Positions 48,201 to 61,452 of a stretch of DNA of 64,000 nt are shown in pieces; positions within the stretch are counted from its first letter, which is position 1, and each line of letters opens with the position of its first letter. The notes below the pieces were generated by a model. It worked only from the letters and a program-made list of their open reading frames with translations, was not told the origin of the DNA and made no database searches. Position numbers and translations under genes: made by a program. The stretch spans positions 1,763,627-1,827,626 of the forward strand of contig NW_020170387.1 in NCBI RefSeq assembly GCF_000524195.1, given 5' to 3'. This stretch comes from Echinococcus granulosus. Taxonomy: Eukaryota > Platyhelminthes > Cestoda > Cyclophyllidea > Taeniidae.

Positions 48201-51200
48201 ACACACAGCCTATTATCCCTACAATATCCTAGAAAAAGCAGTGGAATCCCCGGGCATAGTTAAGCGCCTACGGAATATGAGTTTCCGAAAAATACATGGC
48301 ATTAGATACGCGATTGCAGTAGCAACTGCTAAGGAAACACATTTATCAAAAAAGTATTCACTCTGCGAAGTCTGAAAACGACCATGAAAGATGTTTAATG
48401 TCTACCTGATGAAAATCAGTTACCGACAATAGGATTTATTTCTCAAAGTTGAAATTAAAGGACGTAACCAATGAGGCTTTTCGTGATGCATAAGCGTGGA
48501 CTTTATTTTTTTCGAAATCATAATACGTTACACTTGAAATAATCGCATTTCAGCTAACATAATTAAACAGTGAAAGCTCACTGAAATTCCCAGAAAAGAA
48601 TACAAACTCACACATGCACATTTAATTGAGTTTCACTACACTGTTACACGTGTAATTCTCTTAGGAAAGTTAAAGCAAGCATGTAAAATGTCCTAATTCT
48701 CAAAGAAACTGACTAGATTGCAAAAAAACCAGCCAGGATTAGAACAAATGGTCATAAAAAACCACTAATAATGTTGTTCGTCACTTTACAATTACTTTTA
48801 AAGGCATCAGTCGAATTAAAAATATGTCTTTAAAGTTTAAACGTAAACTTACATGAGCTTACTTAGCGTCCGGGTTTGATACATTTGATTTTTTACGTAA
48901 GTGACATAGTAAGATAACTTTGTCTCGGAGTGTTCGTAGAGAATATCACAAATGTTACCCATCATCGGGTCTTTACGAAAACTAGTTTCTAATGAATGAA
49001 GAAGACTAAAATAAGGAAAAATATTGCAGTAGCCAAGCGTTTACGTAAAAGCTTGAATTTGCTGTAAAGGTTCTTACTTTTCACTTGTAACATGAATATT
49101 TAGGATGTTTGAGAATAGCTGATGCTTATCGAATTCCGTGATAACAGCGTTGGCAGCGATTGGATTGAAGACAGGTGCCTTGTAAAAGAGATCAATGAGC
49201 ACCGTTAAACTCTTGTAGTACGAAGCCTCCGATGTAATTATTTCGAAGCGAGCCTGTGGAAAAAGGACCAAACTTAAAATTAGGGCACGTTACAACTGTC
49301 TATACAAGCTCAGGAAGTCATCATAAATCATTTTGCTAGTAATGGCTCCTCTCAAGAAAAAAAAAAAACCTGATGATTGTTAAAAACAAGGGAAAAGAAC
49401 GAGTTGAAGGTACCTCCTGCAGACTGCGTTGCTCCTTAGTGAGACCAGCTGCCAGATTGAGGCGGACGACCTCGAGCATATCAGACCAGCGAACCCGAGA
49501 AGGTCCGGTGCCGGAGAACTCGTTGGCCACGCTGTTCATCTCACCCATCTTGGCGGTGCGTTCCACGTCGGATCGCCTGCGCGACAAGTCGCGCTTGATG
49601 ACGGTGAAGGAGGAGGCCTTCGCCGAGCTCGGTGTCTTTAACTCATCCTCGTCCCCGCTGGAGGATGAGGAGGAGGACTGATCATCTGGACCGAATTTGG
49701 GGGGCGACACGATAGCTTTTGGCTGCCGCAAAGGGCGCTGGTCACCCCTCTTCCTGCGCAGCGATCGAATAGACTCTAGGAAAGCCATTAAGGGTAAAGT
49801 AAGGTAACTATTGATCAAACTGTCAAACAGACTACCAGTAAAAGTTAGAGCTCAGCTTATATCATGCGTAGATTTCTCTTTACCTCGGGGCCCGCATAAA
49901 GCCACCTTCGGGAGTTTGAGTATGTAAAATATTAATGGTGGAAAGTAAAACAAAATAGGCCTTTTCTATTTTAAAGCAGTGTTAAAAGTTGGGCAAAAGC
50001 TTCTTGGAACAGAATCAACCGCAAGGTAATTGGATTATATTTTGTAAAATGTCGTGAAAGAAAATATCATGTGAAAAATACTAAGGTGCAAAACCTCACA
50101 TGAGCAATGGTATGGGTGACCTAGTTAAGGGTTTCTAATAGGAATAATTTTATACTTGTCTATATTGAAATGCATGAATGATAAAAAATGCAATAAAGCT
50201 TACCACGAAGTCGATGATGAAGACGACGAATTTCCTTACGCTTGAAGTGTTCATCATAGATTTGATAGAGTGGCGCATTTCCAAATATCGACTTGAATGA
50301 CAGCCTATTATCGTACTTTTTTTCAGCATCCTGCAAAAAATCGCAAAAATAAGGCACAAAGGTGTCTTAGACACCATCACTTCTGTATGTCGAATCAATG
50401 GATCATCCTAAGAATAAAAAAAACAGACAAATTGAAAAATTGATGCTTTTTAGGTAGCAAGAAAGTGTGGAACATATACGACGACAGAAACAACACTGAT
50501 TTGATGAAGTCGAAGGGACAATTATAAAATTCTCAGAGTTCCACCAATTTGTCCGGAAAATCACTAGGAGCGCAGGTGCAAGCATTTGATCAGATAGTGT
50601 CATAGAAACCTTGAGTGATTTACGAAAAAAACGCATATATCACCTCATTAGGTTTAAAATAATAAAAGTACTGGGACATTTCCAGTCTGTACAAAGCGCT
50701 ATGATAACAAATGACTCAGCATGCAGAAAATCCATATCACGTAATTAATAAAATATCAACAAGTGTAAAGCTATATTGAAGTAGGGGGCTAAGAAATGTA
50801 CACAAGAAAGGAGGAGTTTATGAGTGATTCACCCACCTCAAGTCGCAAAATAACTTTCTTTCGGTCTCCATTTCCTTGCAATTCATCCTCCTCGGCTACC
50901 AGACTCTTTGCGAAGAATGATTTTGCACTGAATGATCCATTGGTGTAGACACTACCTCTGAAAAAAAAAGGCATTAAACCATAAACCATGCCAGACGCCC
51001 GCAAGTGAACTTTAAGTGGCGACCTTGGTTTGCAGCATGAACCCACTAATATTCTGCACCGCTTGACCATGCTCTACATAACTGTGAATTTATTGGAGGT
51101 GCTGTGCACACACCCATTGATCAGGGTTTATGGAATGTGAGCATACAGGGTAGATCATTTGCTTGATTTTACGATGAAGCGACGGCAATATCTATTATAA

Positions 51201-51554
51201 ACGACAATACCGAAATCGGTTATTGTGAATAAAAATTCAATGGGAGTTCTGTCAAGTGTTTTGCTCGATGAAGCAAAGTTACCCGAGTCTCCCCAAGGGA
51301 AGACGCTCATCTGGTCCAGACAACAATCGGCAAATAAGCTAATCTCAAGCCCTTGCATCAAGTACAACCTTTAAGACCTTAAATCCATTAGAAACGACTC
51401 TTATCAGCTAATTCCACCCAGACTGAAGACAGACTTGCAATGGCTCACCCAACTGAGGGTCGCTGGAATAAAATCGGAGGTCTGCCCGGATGTCTTTCAC
51501 TGACTTCCTCAAAGTGTTTTCGTCGTTCCTCAACACTCGCACAAGGTTCATTGA
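42267..51554 (-). CDS. Ephexin-family Rho guanine nucleotide exchange factor (DH-PH-SH3), N-terminus unresolved
   Basis: It should activate Rho-family GTPases at the membrane or cortex. Exons in coding order: 51554-51449, 50957 (or 50955)-50837, 50330-50204, 49775-49414, 49253-49078, 49005-48853, 47894-47693, 47056-46961, 46890-46715, 46375-45962, 45882-45803, 44789-44685, 42478-42267. Phases join throughout. An ephexin-like NAPLYQIYDEH block precedes a Ser/Asp-rich linker. The DH domain starts with ARFEIITSEASYYKSLTVLI, continues with SYYVTYVKNQMYQTRTLSKL and LNSFLVLPMQRVMRLRLLV, and ends in a QLEFK helix. The PH domain has RELVKEGNL, LFLFTDILLVAKRK and a final SQRERWVDALQP, interrupted by a Ser/Arg/Gly-rich insert. 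DCPQVIAIVSYG begins the SH3 domain, which ends GWLKGVLPDGRAGWVPKS. The protein ends RGTSV, a class I PDZ ligand, as in the ARHGEF16/26 subgroup. Its 5' end may lie as far out as 56949. Confidence 0.9.
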
Positions 51555-53465
51555 CTGTGTAAACCGAAAACCCCTCAAATGAGGATTACCAAAACCTGGT
51601 CATTTAATAAAATGCACACAATAACCACAGGTGGAAAGGGAAATGAAAAGTTCCCTAAGGGTTTGCCAATATGGCATAATAAAACAGTGCTAAAAGACGC
51701 TGCGGTCTTGGAAGCCACCCAAAATAACCTTGGAATGTTTTTTTTTTTCGTTTTTATTTATTTCGTAACGAAACTGCGTACCTCAATCACCATGATGATA
51801 CAGAAATAGGATATTTTTGGGTACCAGGTGGTACTACTGAAATTTAAAACAGAAGGCGCAAATGAACAGGGATGCTCAAAGAAAAAGTTTATACCAAATT
51901 TACAAAGTAGTCTCCTAGAAGGCCGCATTTCAATTGTTGTCTATTTATTGTGTAGGTCAAGTAGAGGTAAAATTTGATTTCTATCTTTGTTCTAAGCAGC
52001 TGGCTATCTGCTACTGGGTTCAAAAAATTTGATAATCGTGGCAAATATTTTGTTATTCATGTACAGTCATTCCGGGGACGTATAAGCTCGTTGCCAGATA
52101 AAACAAGTTTAATCAGTATGAGAAGGGGGAAGACAATTGTACTTAATTTACATAAGTATATAGTGCGACTCACAATAATTTGGAAGGGAGGGTCGACTGG
52201 GCAGGCTGAAATAAGAGGGCGAGTAGTCATGCCAAAGTACAAAGCCATCAAAAAACTGCGCCCAGTTAAATACACAGATCAAAGTTTAGTCAAAGTCAAG
52301 GAGAGCATGGTGTGTCTACCCAATTGCAGAATATCAGTAAAGACGTTTTATTGCACGCTGAGTGCTTTAATGTGTGCTTAAATATGCTCGCATGTGTGCG
52401 AAAGGAATAGAAGCAGAATTTGGGATACATTGGGAAGGGGAGAAACAGCTATGGATTGTATCAAGACGGTACTTATTTCTGAAAATGTGCAGCATAATCA
52501 CACATTGTTCCACGGAATATACGCCATATATTGTTTTCGTCAAGGGCCATTGCAAGGAGTGTTCTTTAATAGGTTGGAATTGCAACTTCTTGAAAGAATA
52601 TTTTATCAAAGGACGTGGCCACTTAACTTAACATCGGAAGAGGTTAATTAGAAAATGAGGCTAGAACACCTATGCTTTCATTTAGCTAATGCCAGCCCCA
52701 AGTCATTTGCTTATGGCTATTTTTGGCTGATTGAAAAGTGAGAGGTAAATTAGAGCTACAGTAAAAAACGATATAAACAAGTCTCCGTTCAATTTTAAGA
52801 GAATTTTATTCGGTAGCATCCAAGCGAATCTCAGGAGGTGCGGGTGAACTATTGATAAGTCTAATTGGTAACAAGATACTATAACTAATATAGACTAACC
52901 ACATGGACCAGCACAACTATTCTTTACCTAAATACATGGAATTGTACAAATATTTGGATAAGAAAACAACTTAGGTGGTCTTAATACCTAAGGAGTAGAC
53001 ATTTTCACCGCCAGCGGCTTCCTAGTTGAGTAGGAACGTGACCAATTAGGCATTCTATTCCTAAAATTGAGTACTACAACGTCAGTCATCCCAGCGATTA
53101 TTGGTTACCGTGACAATATACTTTGTCGGAATTGCATATGCTTGTAGATGTTTTCATAAACATCGCAAGATTACCTGCATAGGCAACTAAATATGATATG
53201 AAAAATCCTATTAGTAGTATTGTTGAATAGACATAGCAAGCTATGGTACTATACAATTGTTGATTCATGCAGAAACCTAAAACTTCAAAAAACAGTTAAA
53301 GAAATTCGCATATAAAATGGGGAATAATTTTTGAATAAGGATGTTGATGAAAATTTCTGTGGATAGAGCATGCTCCCAATTACAAGTCTGCAAATTTGCA
53401 AGCAGATTCAAATTGTAAGCTACTCCTTGCTTCCTGAAGATCGCATTATAAAAGAGTCGTGTTTG

Positions 53466-53542
53466 ATTTGGCTTGCACACAGACCTCACAAGAAGCCTAT
53501 CTTCCGATGGCGAAACCACCAGTGGTGCTTCCGTGGTTAAGC
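53466..53542 (-). CDS. Possible N-terminal exon of the RhoGEF gene
   Basis: A locally GC-richer minus-strand segment reads LTTEAPLVVSPSEDRLL and is followed by a good donor (GTGAGG) in phase 0, which fits one of the two frames of the 51554-51449 exon. The acceptor (ATATAAG) is poor. It could equally be chance. No domain is recognised. Confidence 0.25.
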
Positions 53543-56500
53543 TTATATCACCCAACACCTTAGGCTCCACATTCAACACAAGTGTAACATTTCATCAATG
53601 TGAGTATAGAAAGTATAGGATCTTTTGAAATAAACTAATGAGTGAGGTGTGTGTTCGACTTCCATGCATTCGTAAAGAGTTGGATAATCCAAAATAATTG
53701 ATAGAGGACCACTTACACCTGACCATTGGCATGCAAACAAACTGCACACTGAATAGCAAATTAAGCACCGAACGATGCATACGCGCGTGTGAGTTTGCAT
53801 GCATGCCTGTGGTCAAAAGGAGGGCTTGGAGTAGGCAGGAGGTCACATAGGTGCAAGCGTTTTGGTACATTCTGCACATACTTTGAGTGACGAGAAATGT
53901 ATGATGCGGACGCGTTTCGTTCTTGAGGAAACAATAGTATGAATCGATGCCGATCTGTATTTTCCTTGGCCGCAATTATTGCTACAAAATCGTAGACGCG
54001 GAAGGTAGGGTGACTCCATTAACCTCACAAGTGCTGCATTCAAGTACTGATGAAAATTTTTGCCGAAACCTCAGAAGCGCTAGTGACTGAAGGCTGGAAC
54101 TGTAAAGTTATTTCACTGGGTTGAAACAGATGGGATAATTTTGTTTGTGGGTATAGGATTATAAAAATAATAAAACTAACCAATTACAACTACGAAACGA
54201 CAACTGGAAGACCGCATTTCCTAAATAAGCAATTGGGCAATAATAGATCTTATCAAGCCAAGTGAAATGGTAAAACAACACTTAATGCTAGGATGTTTAG
54301 TCGTTTACTTTTACATATACCATACTATTCACAATTCAGTCTTGGGTTAGTACAAATTTAACAAAATCACATAGCTTCGCTTGAGAAAGTTTATACAGAT
54401 ACCCACAGATGAATCATGCTAAAAAGGTTATGACACTTTAAACTCATCACAGATACGTGGAATGCGATTACCAACGGCCGCATCATCATAGATTGTGTCT
54501 GTATTACTCAACTACTACCATAGGGTGAGTTGGTAATTCAAGATAAAATCGTGTTAGAGCAAGTGTTTAACGAACACCATGAGTTCAGACACACGGTGGC
54601 GCACGAAAGTAGGAGAAAAGTGGCGAAACTGGAGCGCACATAGATGATTGCCAGCTCGGAGTGTCATGACTTTGTGGTGGTGTTTTCTCGACCCAGAACT
54701 TTGCTTATGCTGCAGAAAATCCACGCCACACTAGTGCCAGACTTGAGTCGGCACACGAAATTTGTTGTTATCAGAGGTGCAAGAAACGCGCTTTTGCTAA
54801 AGCCAATCAGGAATGCATCGAGGCCTCATTTTACACACAAGCGGAGTTCACTTGCCCATCAACTATCCTAATCTGACCCAAAATAAGCTCTGTCGAATTT
54901 CGCCTCTAAGTTGCCAGAGTATGTGAAAACATACAGATCAAATTTTCAGTTTTGGAGATATTTTAAAAATCCAACACGTCGTCTGTGATATTTCAAATCG
55001 TGAATACGAAGAAGTTAGTCTCAAAATAGCAGTTGTGGCGATAGTTGAAATATGTAAAAGCTAAAAAAATTAAAAGGATAAGTATGAAATCCTTTTGAAT
55101 GACTGGCCATTTCATGACCTCACTACAGTGAGCTTATTTACATGCCATAAAGGGGAAATAAGTTACTTCTAGGGACATTCCATTAGAGTAAACAGTAGTG
55201 TTAAATGGAAATAATATCCGTGTATTAAAATGAGGTATGCAACTACGATGCGTGTAAGGACTTTTGCGACCAAAATGTATCTACCAATAATGACAGGTGA
55301 ATAAGCTGAATTCAACGGTAAATTACGAAGACTTCAAAAAGTCACAAGTAGACGACTATGCGTGCTGCCGATTCTAAATTTGAGAGGTTTAGTCTTCGTA
55401 TCGGGGACGTATTGAGGTATCAGTGACCTTACCTAATTGCATATGGTGACATAGTTGATGATTAATGTGATTACACCTGAAGTAAGCACATGTAGCTATA
55501 ATCCCACGCACGCGAACTGAGGGTATTGGGAGCAGGCAAAATAAGTCACAAGGTTGCACAATCTACCACACAAAGAAATGAAGATGCTATCTTTGCAGCA
55601 TGACGGTCTAAGCGATCAATCTAGAGAATCAGGATTTTGGAAGGAGATAAATGAATAAGAATGTTATGTAGGCATTGTATTACTAATTAAATTTGGATGG
55701 ACTTATTCATTACTATATCTGCAATAATTGCAAGTATCACCCATTTTTTTACGCTAATAGAACACAATGAAACAAGCGAAACGTGAGACAACGGCAGCGA
55801 GAGCAGTCAGTGTATCATTTATTACTTAAAAGAAGGCTTTAAGACAAATGGACTCATCTAAATAGCCTAAGATAGAGTTGTCAAACGACGACCTTGGCTG
55901 CTGTTTTTACCTTTTCAGGGTGCGTACCATTAACTGTGCTAGCACAACAGAGTAGATGAGAATAAGTCGAATAGACTGTAACGTCGGCACGGTCTGTGCG
56001 CGCAAAACAACTAACCTCAGGCCCACAGCTGCAGACCACCGAGGTGCAAAGTCAAGTGTGATGCAGGCACTTAGAGTCCTGCACTGCTGGTCGGTCAACA
56101 TGGCCTCTCTCTGCAACTAGCCCATAAAGTGTTCGTCATAATATTTGGTGAAGCATTCTAAAGCTCTTCATAACGCACTTTGATAAAGTCACGTTTCATG
56201 TCACCTTATGCGAAACATTAAAGCGGAAATTTTTAAGATAACTTCGGTCCAATATTTTCGGTACCAAGATTACATAGGAAGGAGGTCTTAATTCCCTTGC
56301 CTGAGTTTGACACCATACCTGTGTGATAAGCAGTCCTTAGCACTTAATAATGATTAGACTCGTATAATTAGGTTGTATAAAGATTGATTAAGTTCTAAAC
56401 AAAATCAAGGGGAATTCATCCAAAAGTACAATGCTAAACCATTGATTCACACTTGGTTAACGGAGCATATAATTTTATTTGAATAGCCAAAAGTACCAAA

Positions 56501-56767
56501 AGGACTAATAATATGAGCTTATTAAAATTGTAGCTATTCTGTGTGATATCTTTTTAAGTTTATATGTAAAAAACTGGCTTATAAAACTTGCAGTGAGAAA
56601 GCCAAAGTCTGAAAAATCCCAGAGCCCACTAAGGGTTCCAAACTAATATAGAGATAGAAAGTTAATGGTCACATTATTGTGGCCATTAAATAATTTGGAC
56701 ACAAAACTTTAATTCAAGGGATCGCCAGATCTTAGTCAATCCAAAAAAAGCAGTTAATAACACTTAC

Positions 56768-56949
56768 TTAGAGGGATCTGCAATATCACTTGGCAAATTG
56801 TTAGAAGGTTGTCTGAATGGTCGAAGTGGTTCACCAGAGGTCTTGTGTATAAACTGCGAGTCATCCTCGGTCCCACAGCCGCAGCACAAAAAGTAAAACA
56901 ATCCCTTTTTCTTTGGCCGTTTTTTTCCACAAGAGATATGTACAACCAT
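56768..56949 (-). CDS. Possible first coding exon with a basic-cysteine-rich motif
   Basis: An ATG in a good A-rich context opens 60 codons ending at a strong donor (GTAAGTG, phase 2). The peptide has a lysine/arginine cluster followed by LFYFLCCGCG, then an acidic and proline-rich stretch. Basic residues next to paired cysteines suggest a palmitoylated membrane anchor. It recalls the N-terminus of small CTD phosphatases, but I find no phosphatase exon (DLDETLVHSS type) downstream on this strand. Its phase would fit the 53466-53542 segment, so it may be the start of the RhoGEF. This is unproven. Confidence 0.4.
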
Positions 56950-57786
56950 TTTTAAAAATTTTGTTGCAAAGTGTAAGGGTGATTTTTAACAAACTGTAAC
57001 GATTGCCTTCCGCATTCACTAAATAAACAGTAGACAAAATGGGAAGTAAGAACACAGAAAACTAAAAAAATAGCAACACAATAAAGTTAAGTGCTAAAAA
57101 CTTTTGTAACAAAAATTAAGCGCCTTAAAATTGCACAGATTTTACAAACACGATACAATTTCGTGGTTATGATAAGCATTGTAAGAATGTCTAAAAGAAT
57201 GGATTCCTGAAGCAAACACACGTATAACTTTTAACGCCAAAGCATTTTTTTAAAAAAAGCGTGTAATAAATGCAAATTGATACAAGACAAGCTCCTAGAA
57301 CCCTACTAATGCAAAGTGAACCAGTTAGTCCCAGGCTTGGTTAAAATTATTCTTGAGGTTAATGCCATAACATGATTACAAACGGCTAAAACAAAAGGGC
57401 ATTATTCACAGTTAGCAAAATTCTTTCCTTACACCAATCCTTTTGTTCAGAATGCGACAACCTATAACCTCCTACACTTTCGTCTGGCAATCAAATAACC
57501 TCGACTTCTGTCGCCAATTTGACCCAAAGATCTAGCCATTAAAACAAAGTAGATACATTATTGTTAGGACCTTGGGAAATTAAGACAGCATGTCTGAACA
57601 AACAAGCCGCTAAAAACCTGGGAAAAAAAGTTGCTGCAGAAGATTTCTTTGCCTTGATATTCAAATGCACGTTTTCAAATTTGGTGAAAATATTTTCTAG
57701 TTTAATGCAGATTTAGCAATTTGGTTTACCAGATTTGCCATTTTACGTCTTTGCATTCAATGTCACAAACCCTTAGGTTATCTAGG

Positions 57787-57998
57787 TCATGCGGGAATTA
57801 GTAAAATCGACATTAATGGCTTTGATGATAGTACAACCTCCCGAGATTTCCCTGAAGACGAAAGAAGACATAATGCTCGGGCAGAATATATGTATTCAGC
57901 ATAGAAAGGTGTTTGAGCTGCTAGCATAGCCAGAAGGTCAGCCCGCTCAGAGGGGTACAAGAAGGCAATTTCGAAGTCCAAATGTGGCTCCTCAGCAA
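57787..57998 (-). CDS. Orphan coding-like segment
   Basis: A minus-strand frame with coding-like composition reads HLDFEIAFLYPSERADLLAM and continues through AQTPFYAEYIYSARALCLL. A possible acceptor (TATTGCTGAG) sits just before it, and several GT dinucleotides near its end could be donors. I do not recognise the protein and could not join it to another exon. It may be an upstream exon of the RhoGEF locus, part of another gene, or a pseudogene fragment. Confidence 0.3.
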
Positions 57999-58456
57999 TA
58001 CCGAGGGATACACCACCATCATATTACAACAGCACTTTACTAGGGACAGACACGCTTAAGCAAAATTATATGGACCTAGTGTACATGTCATTAGTAAGGT
58101 ACATCAAAGCTTATAATGCTCTTTTGTCTATTTGTTGGCACTGACATTATTACCACGAAATGCTACGACTTTTGTGTATTTTGTGAATCTGTCTTTGAAG
58201 TAAATGCACGTCTTTACTGCTTTAATCGAATGATGAAACATCTGAGTTTTTGCCTTTTAAATACTTATAAAAAAACATCTAACTTTGCTGCCTGTCCTTT
58301 GTTGAGCAGTCGCGAGTTAACTATCTCCTTCACCCTATTCTGTTGCAGCAACTTGAGTCACTTGAGTTGGATCTTGCAGATCACTAAGAATACCAACAGC
58401 TTGTACTGCTTGCACTTCCATGAATTATTCTGTCTGACGCGCGATTCTTCATCATG

Positions 58457-61209
58457 ATGGCGCGTTTACGATTGACTTCAAGGACATACTTTGTTGTCTT
58501 CTGCTACGATTTAGTAAATGCGACGGACAGTTGATGCGGCTTGTATCCTTGTGCATAAAAACATCCATACATACGTACATATAAGTATGTAAATATCGAA
58601 TAGATGCGGCTTCCTTTTGATCTACTACTGCATAGCAACCTAAATCGAATCCCCTTTAGGTGAAACTGCACGAAACGACATAAACCTAACACTGGCAATT
58701 AAATATTTAGGACCAACCATTAGTGCATCATAACAACAAATTTTGAATGATTACCTAATGCAAGTGACCATCCAGACAAACGAGCACTAGTGACTCAAAC
58801 ATATTTGCCAAAATTTTTGCAGAAGCCGATTACAAATGCAAAATTAGGGTAGGTTTGGGACTTGCACTAATGGTATCATTTGGGACGTTTCCACTATCAA
58901 TGCTTATAAAACGATAAAATAGCCATAGTCAAAAATTTTTTGCATGAGGTTAGTCGATACTTCCAAAGTCTCCCCTTTTGGAGAACAGTATCCTACTAGT
59001 TGATCGCTTTGCGAACACAACCATGCAAAATTTTAGTTTTTGTGGATGCTACGCTGTGTTACGCCTATCAGAACTGGAACATTATTGGAAGTCAGATCAG
59101 ATTGACAAAACTTATCTCAACAGATTCTCCTACTGCCTCCACTAAGACCAGTTAAATATCTCCTCAGAACTATCAATTACGTCTTCATGCCATAGTATTG
59201 CATATCATGTGTAACGAGATGCATTTGCTCGCATAGCCAGTCAAGGTTCAAACTCAAACACAAACAAATGAAATAAGTGGGTCACCAAAAGGACTTTTAG
59301 TGGCTATTTTAGGACAATTCGTACCTGTGACTTATATTGCAGGTAGATTGATTTATATCATGGAGCCTCTCAAAAAACACTAAAGTTCGAAAATCTTTGA
59401 CAACTACAATTCTTAAGCGAAATTCTGGATTCAAAATAAGACTTTTATTTAATGTCTTATTTATTTTTTAAAGATTAAAGGAGTTACGACTCTTGTTTTG
59501 CTTCAAAGGCTGCTGTGCTGTTAATTGTAAGGTCCTCAGCGTTAGGCTAAAGACATGGTTCTACTAGCTTAAACATACGACAGAGTAGAACACGGAATCA
59601 GTTAACAGAACAATCTTGGTGAAAATCCATGGTTTTTGGTTCGCCGTGGTTCTGATGATACTGTGATTACACGAAGGCAAACAGAGAGTCAACTACACAG
59701 GACAGCGATGATGATAGCAGGTACGGTTATGCGAGTGCTGTATAGTAATTAGAAGTGGTGAAGCAGCCCCGATGTGAGCGCTACTTGGTGAAGGAAACAA
59801 TAGTAATTTTGAAATTAATGGCAAAGAAGAAGTGGGCAAAATTTAGCAAAACCATACAAAGTGAGTGTCAGTTGACGTTCGTAATTTGTACTCATCGCGA
59901 AAATAATTATTGACTCCATTTGCTTCCTTTTATAGAATCGTCAGTGTGTAGGAGCAACATAGCGTCATCTCATTTCAGTAGGTACCCATGACAGACAAGG
60001 TGGATCGTAGTTTCAAATTGCTGTTAAATGTTTTTGCAGTGCTTAAAGATAACATTTCGGTTAACAGAAATAGTTTTTAGGAAGGAATTCCATCGCATTT
60101 TTTTGCTGTGCAAACGGGTCTGTCAAATGGTCAGAGACTAAACATGCGATTCGCATGATGTTGACCCAATCATTGAGATAAGCGCTTTTCCGGGCAAAAG
60201 GGGGAAAAATGCAAAAATAATATATAAATATAGATACGATAAAAGCATACCATCTCTTTAGGAATATTAACAGATTTCACCTTTCTCCTTATTAACATTT
60301 CGGTTTATAAGTAAACTCAAGCAATTCTCAATGCCTCTATACGATTGCTATAAAACTAGATTTTGCGCAATATCTAAAATATAAAGGCAATTCCTATAAG
60401 ACAATGGTGAGTTTACATGAAAATCACTTAATACTGGACAAATATTAGTTGTGAAATATCCCAAATTCACATTATCTTTAAGTGATTCACCAAATTTTTT
60501 GGAGCATTCCGAAAAATGGGAAATTTGACTGAATGACCACACAAGAGCTAAATTGACTCGTATTCCTCCTCAAGCAAAAAGGGAAGCTGATTGAACAAAT
60601 TTCATTACAGAAGTAAATTCAATCAAAGCAAAGTTGGTTATTTCAATTTATGGGGATTTTTGCTACGTTATAAGCCGAAACGTTAAAAAGTACTGTCAAA
60701 ATAATGAAGCAAAGCATATTCCAACACTTCGCATATAAATACGAGTGAGACCACCTAAGAATTCTAAATTTTTTGGATTGTTAGGGAAATGGAAGGTGAG
60801 AACTTTCTTAATAAATTTGAAAAATGCCACCCATTACAATTCAACTATGTTAGTAATTGAGAATCCCCCCGCCAAAACACGTATCACCCTACTGTTTTCT
60901 GTTAATATAAGCTCTTAAAGAGCATATACCTGATATGGACAGAGAACAATTAGAATCAAATAGCATTGGCTATCAATAGAGGACACATTTACAACCTTAT
61001 GTATCTGTATTCTCAGTGGAGTGTCAATGGGTGCAGCTTAAGGCAATCGTGTGAATATAATTGAATGAGAAGAGTAGAAACCTCGGTGTTCCTCATAATA
61101 ACCATGTTTTAACGAATAATTTTGGGGAAGTGATGTGATAGGAGGGACGTAAAATGAGAAATGATGAAGAAAGAAAGTGTCAAGACAAGGCTGGATGGAA
61201 CGAATGATT
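58457..61209. other. AT-rich DNA without a supported gene
   Basis: I see no conserved frame, RNA gene or clear repeat here. A palindrome-rich CATACATACGTACATATAAG tract lies just before this stretch near 58566. Confidence 0.4.
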
Positions 61210-61452
61210 ATTTTTAATAAATGAGCACTTAATGGATGGGTGAGACCACTGGACTAAGGCGCAGTTTAAGACACCATGACGATAACAACGATTTTCCAGA
61301 GAATTCAATGAAGATTGCGAAATATGCGTTTGTATCGGTACCATGCGTTGATGTGTGTGAGAAAAAACGATAAGTGCAATAACAGAGGCCAAAATGAATG
61401 GCTTTAGTGCTCTGCGAGAACCACGTTGTTTGATTCCTGCATTATTAAACAT
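61210..61452 (-). CDS. Possible first exon of a type II membrane protein
   Basis: An ATG at 61452 opens a frame with a short basic stretch (KQRGSRRALK) followed by a hydrophobic segment (PFILASVIALIVFSH). This is the layout of a signal anchor, as in Golgi enzymes. A candidate donor (GTACCG) follows codons QRM. Nothing further can be attached, so the identity is unknown. Confidence 0.2.

Noticed and set aside
55907..56116. 69-codon minus-strand frame near 56 kb
   Set aside because: It ends in a hydrophobic tail of no known type and has no splice partner. It looks like chance.
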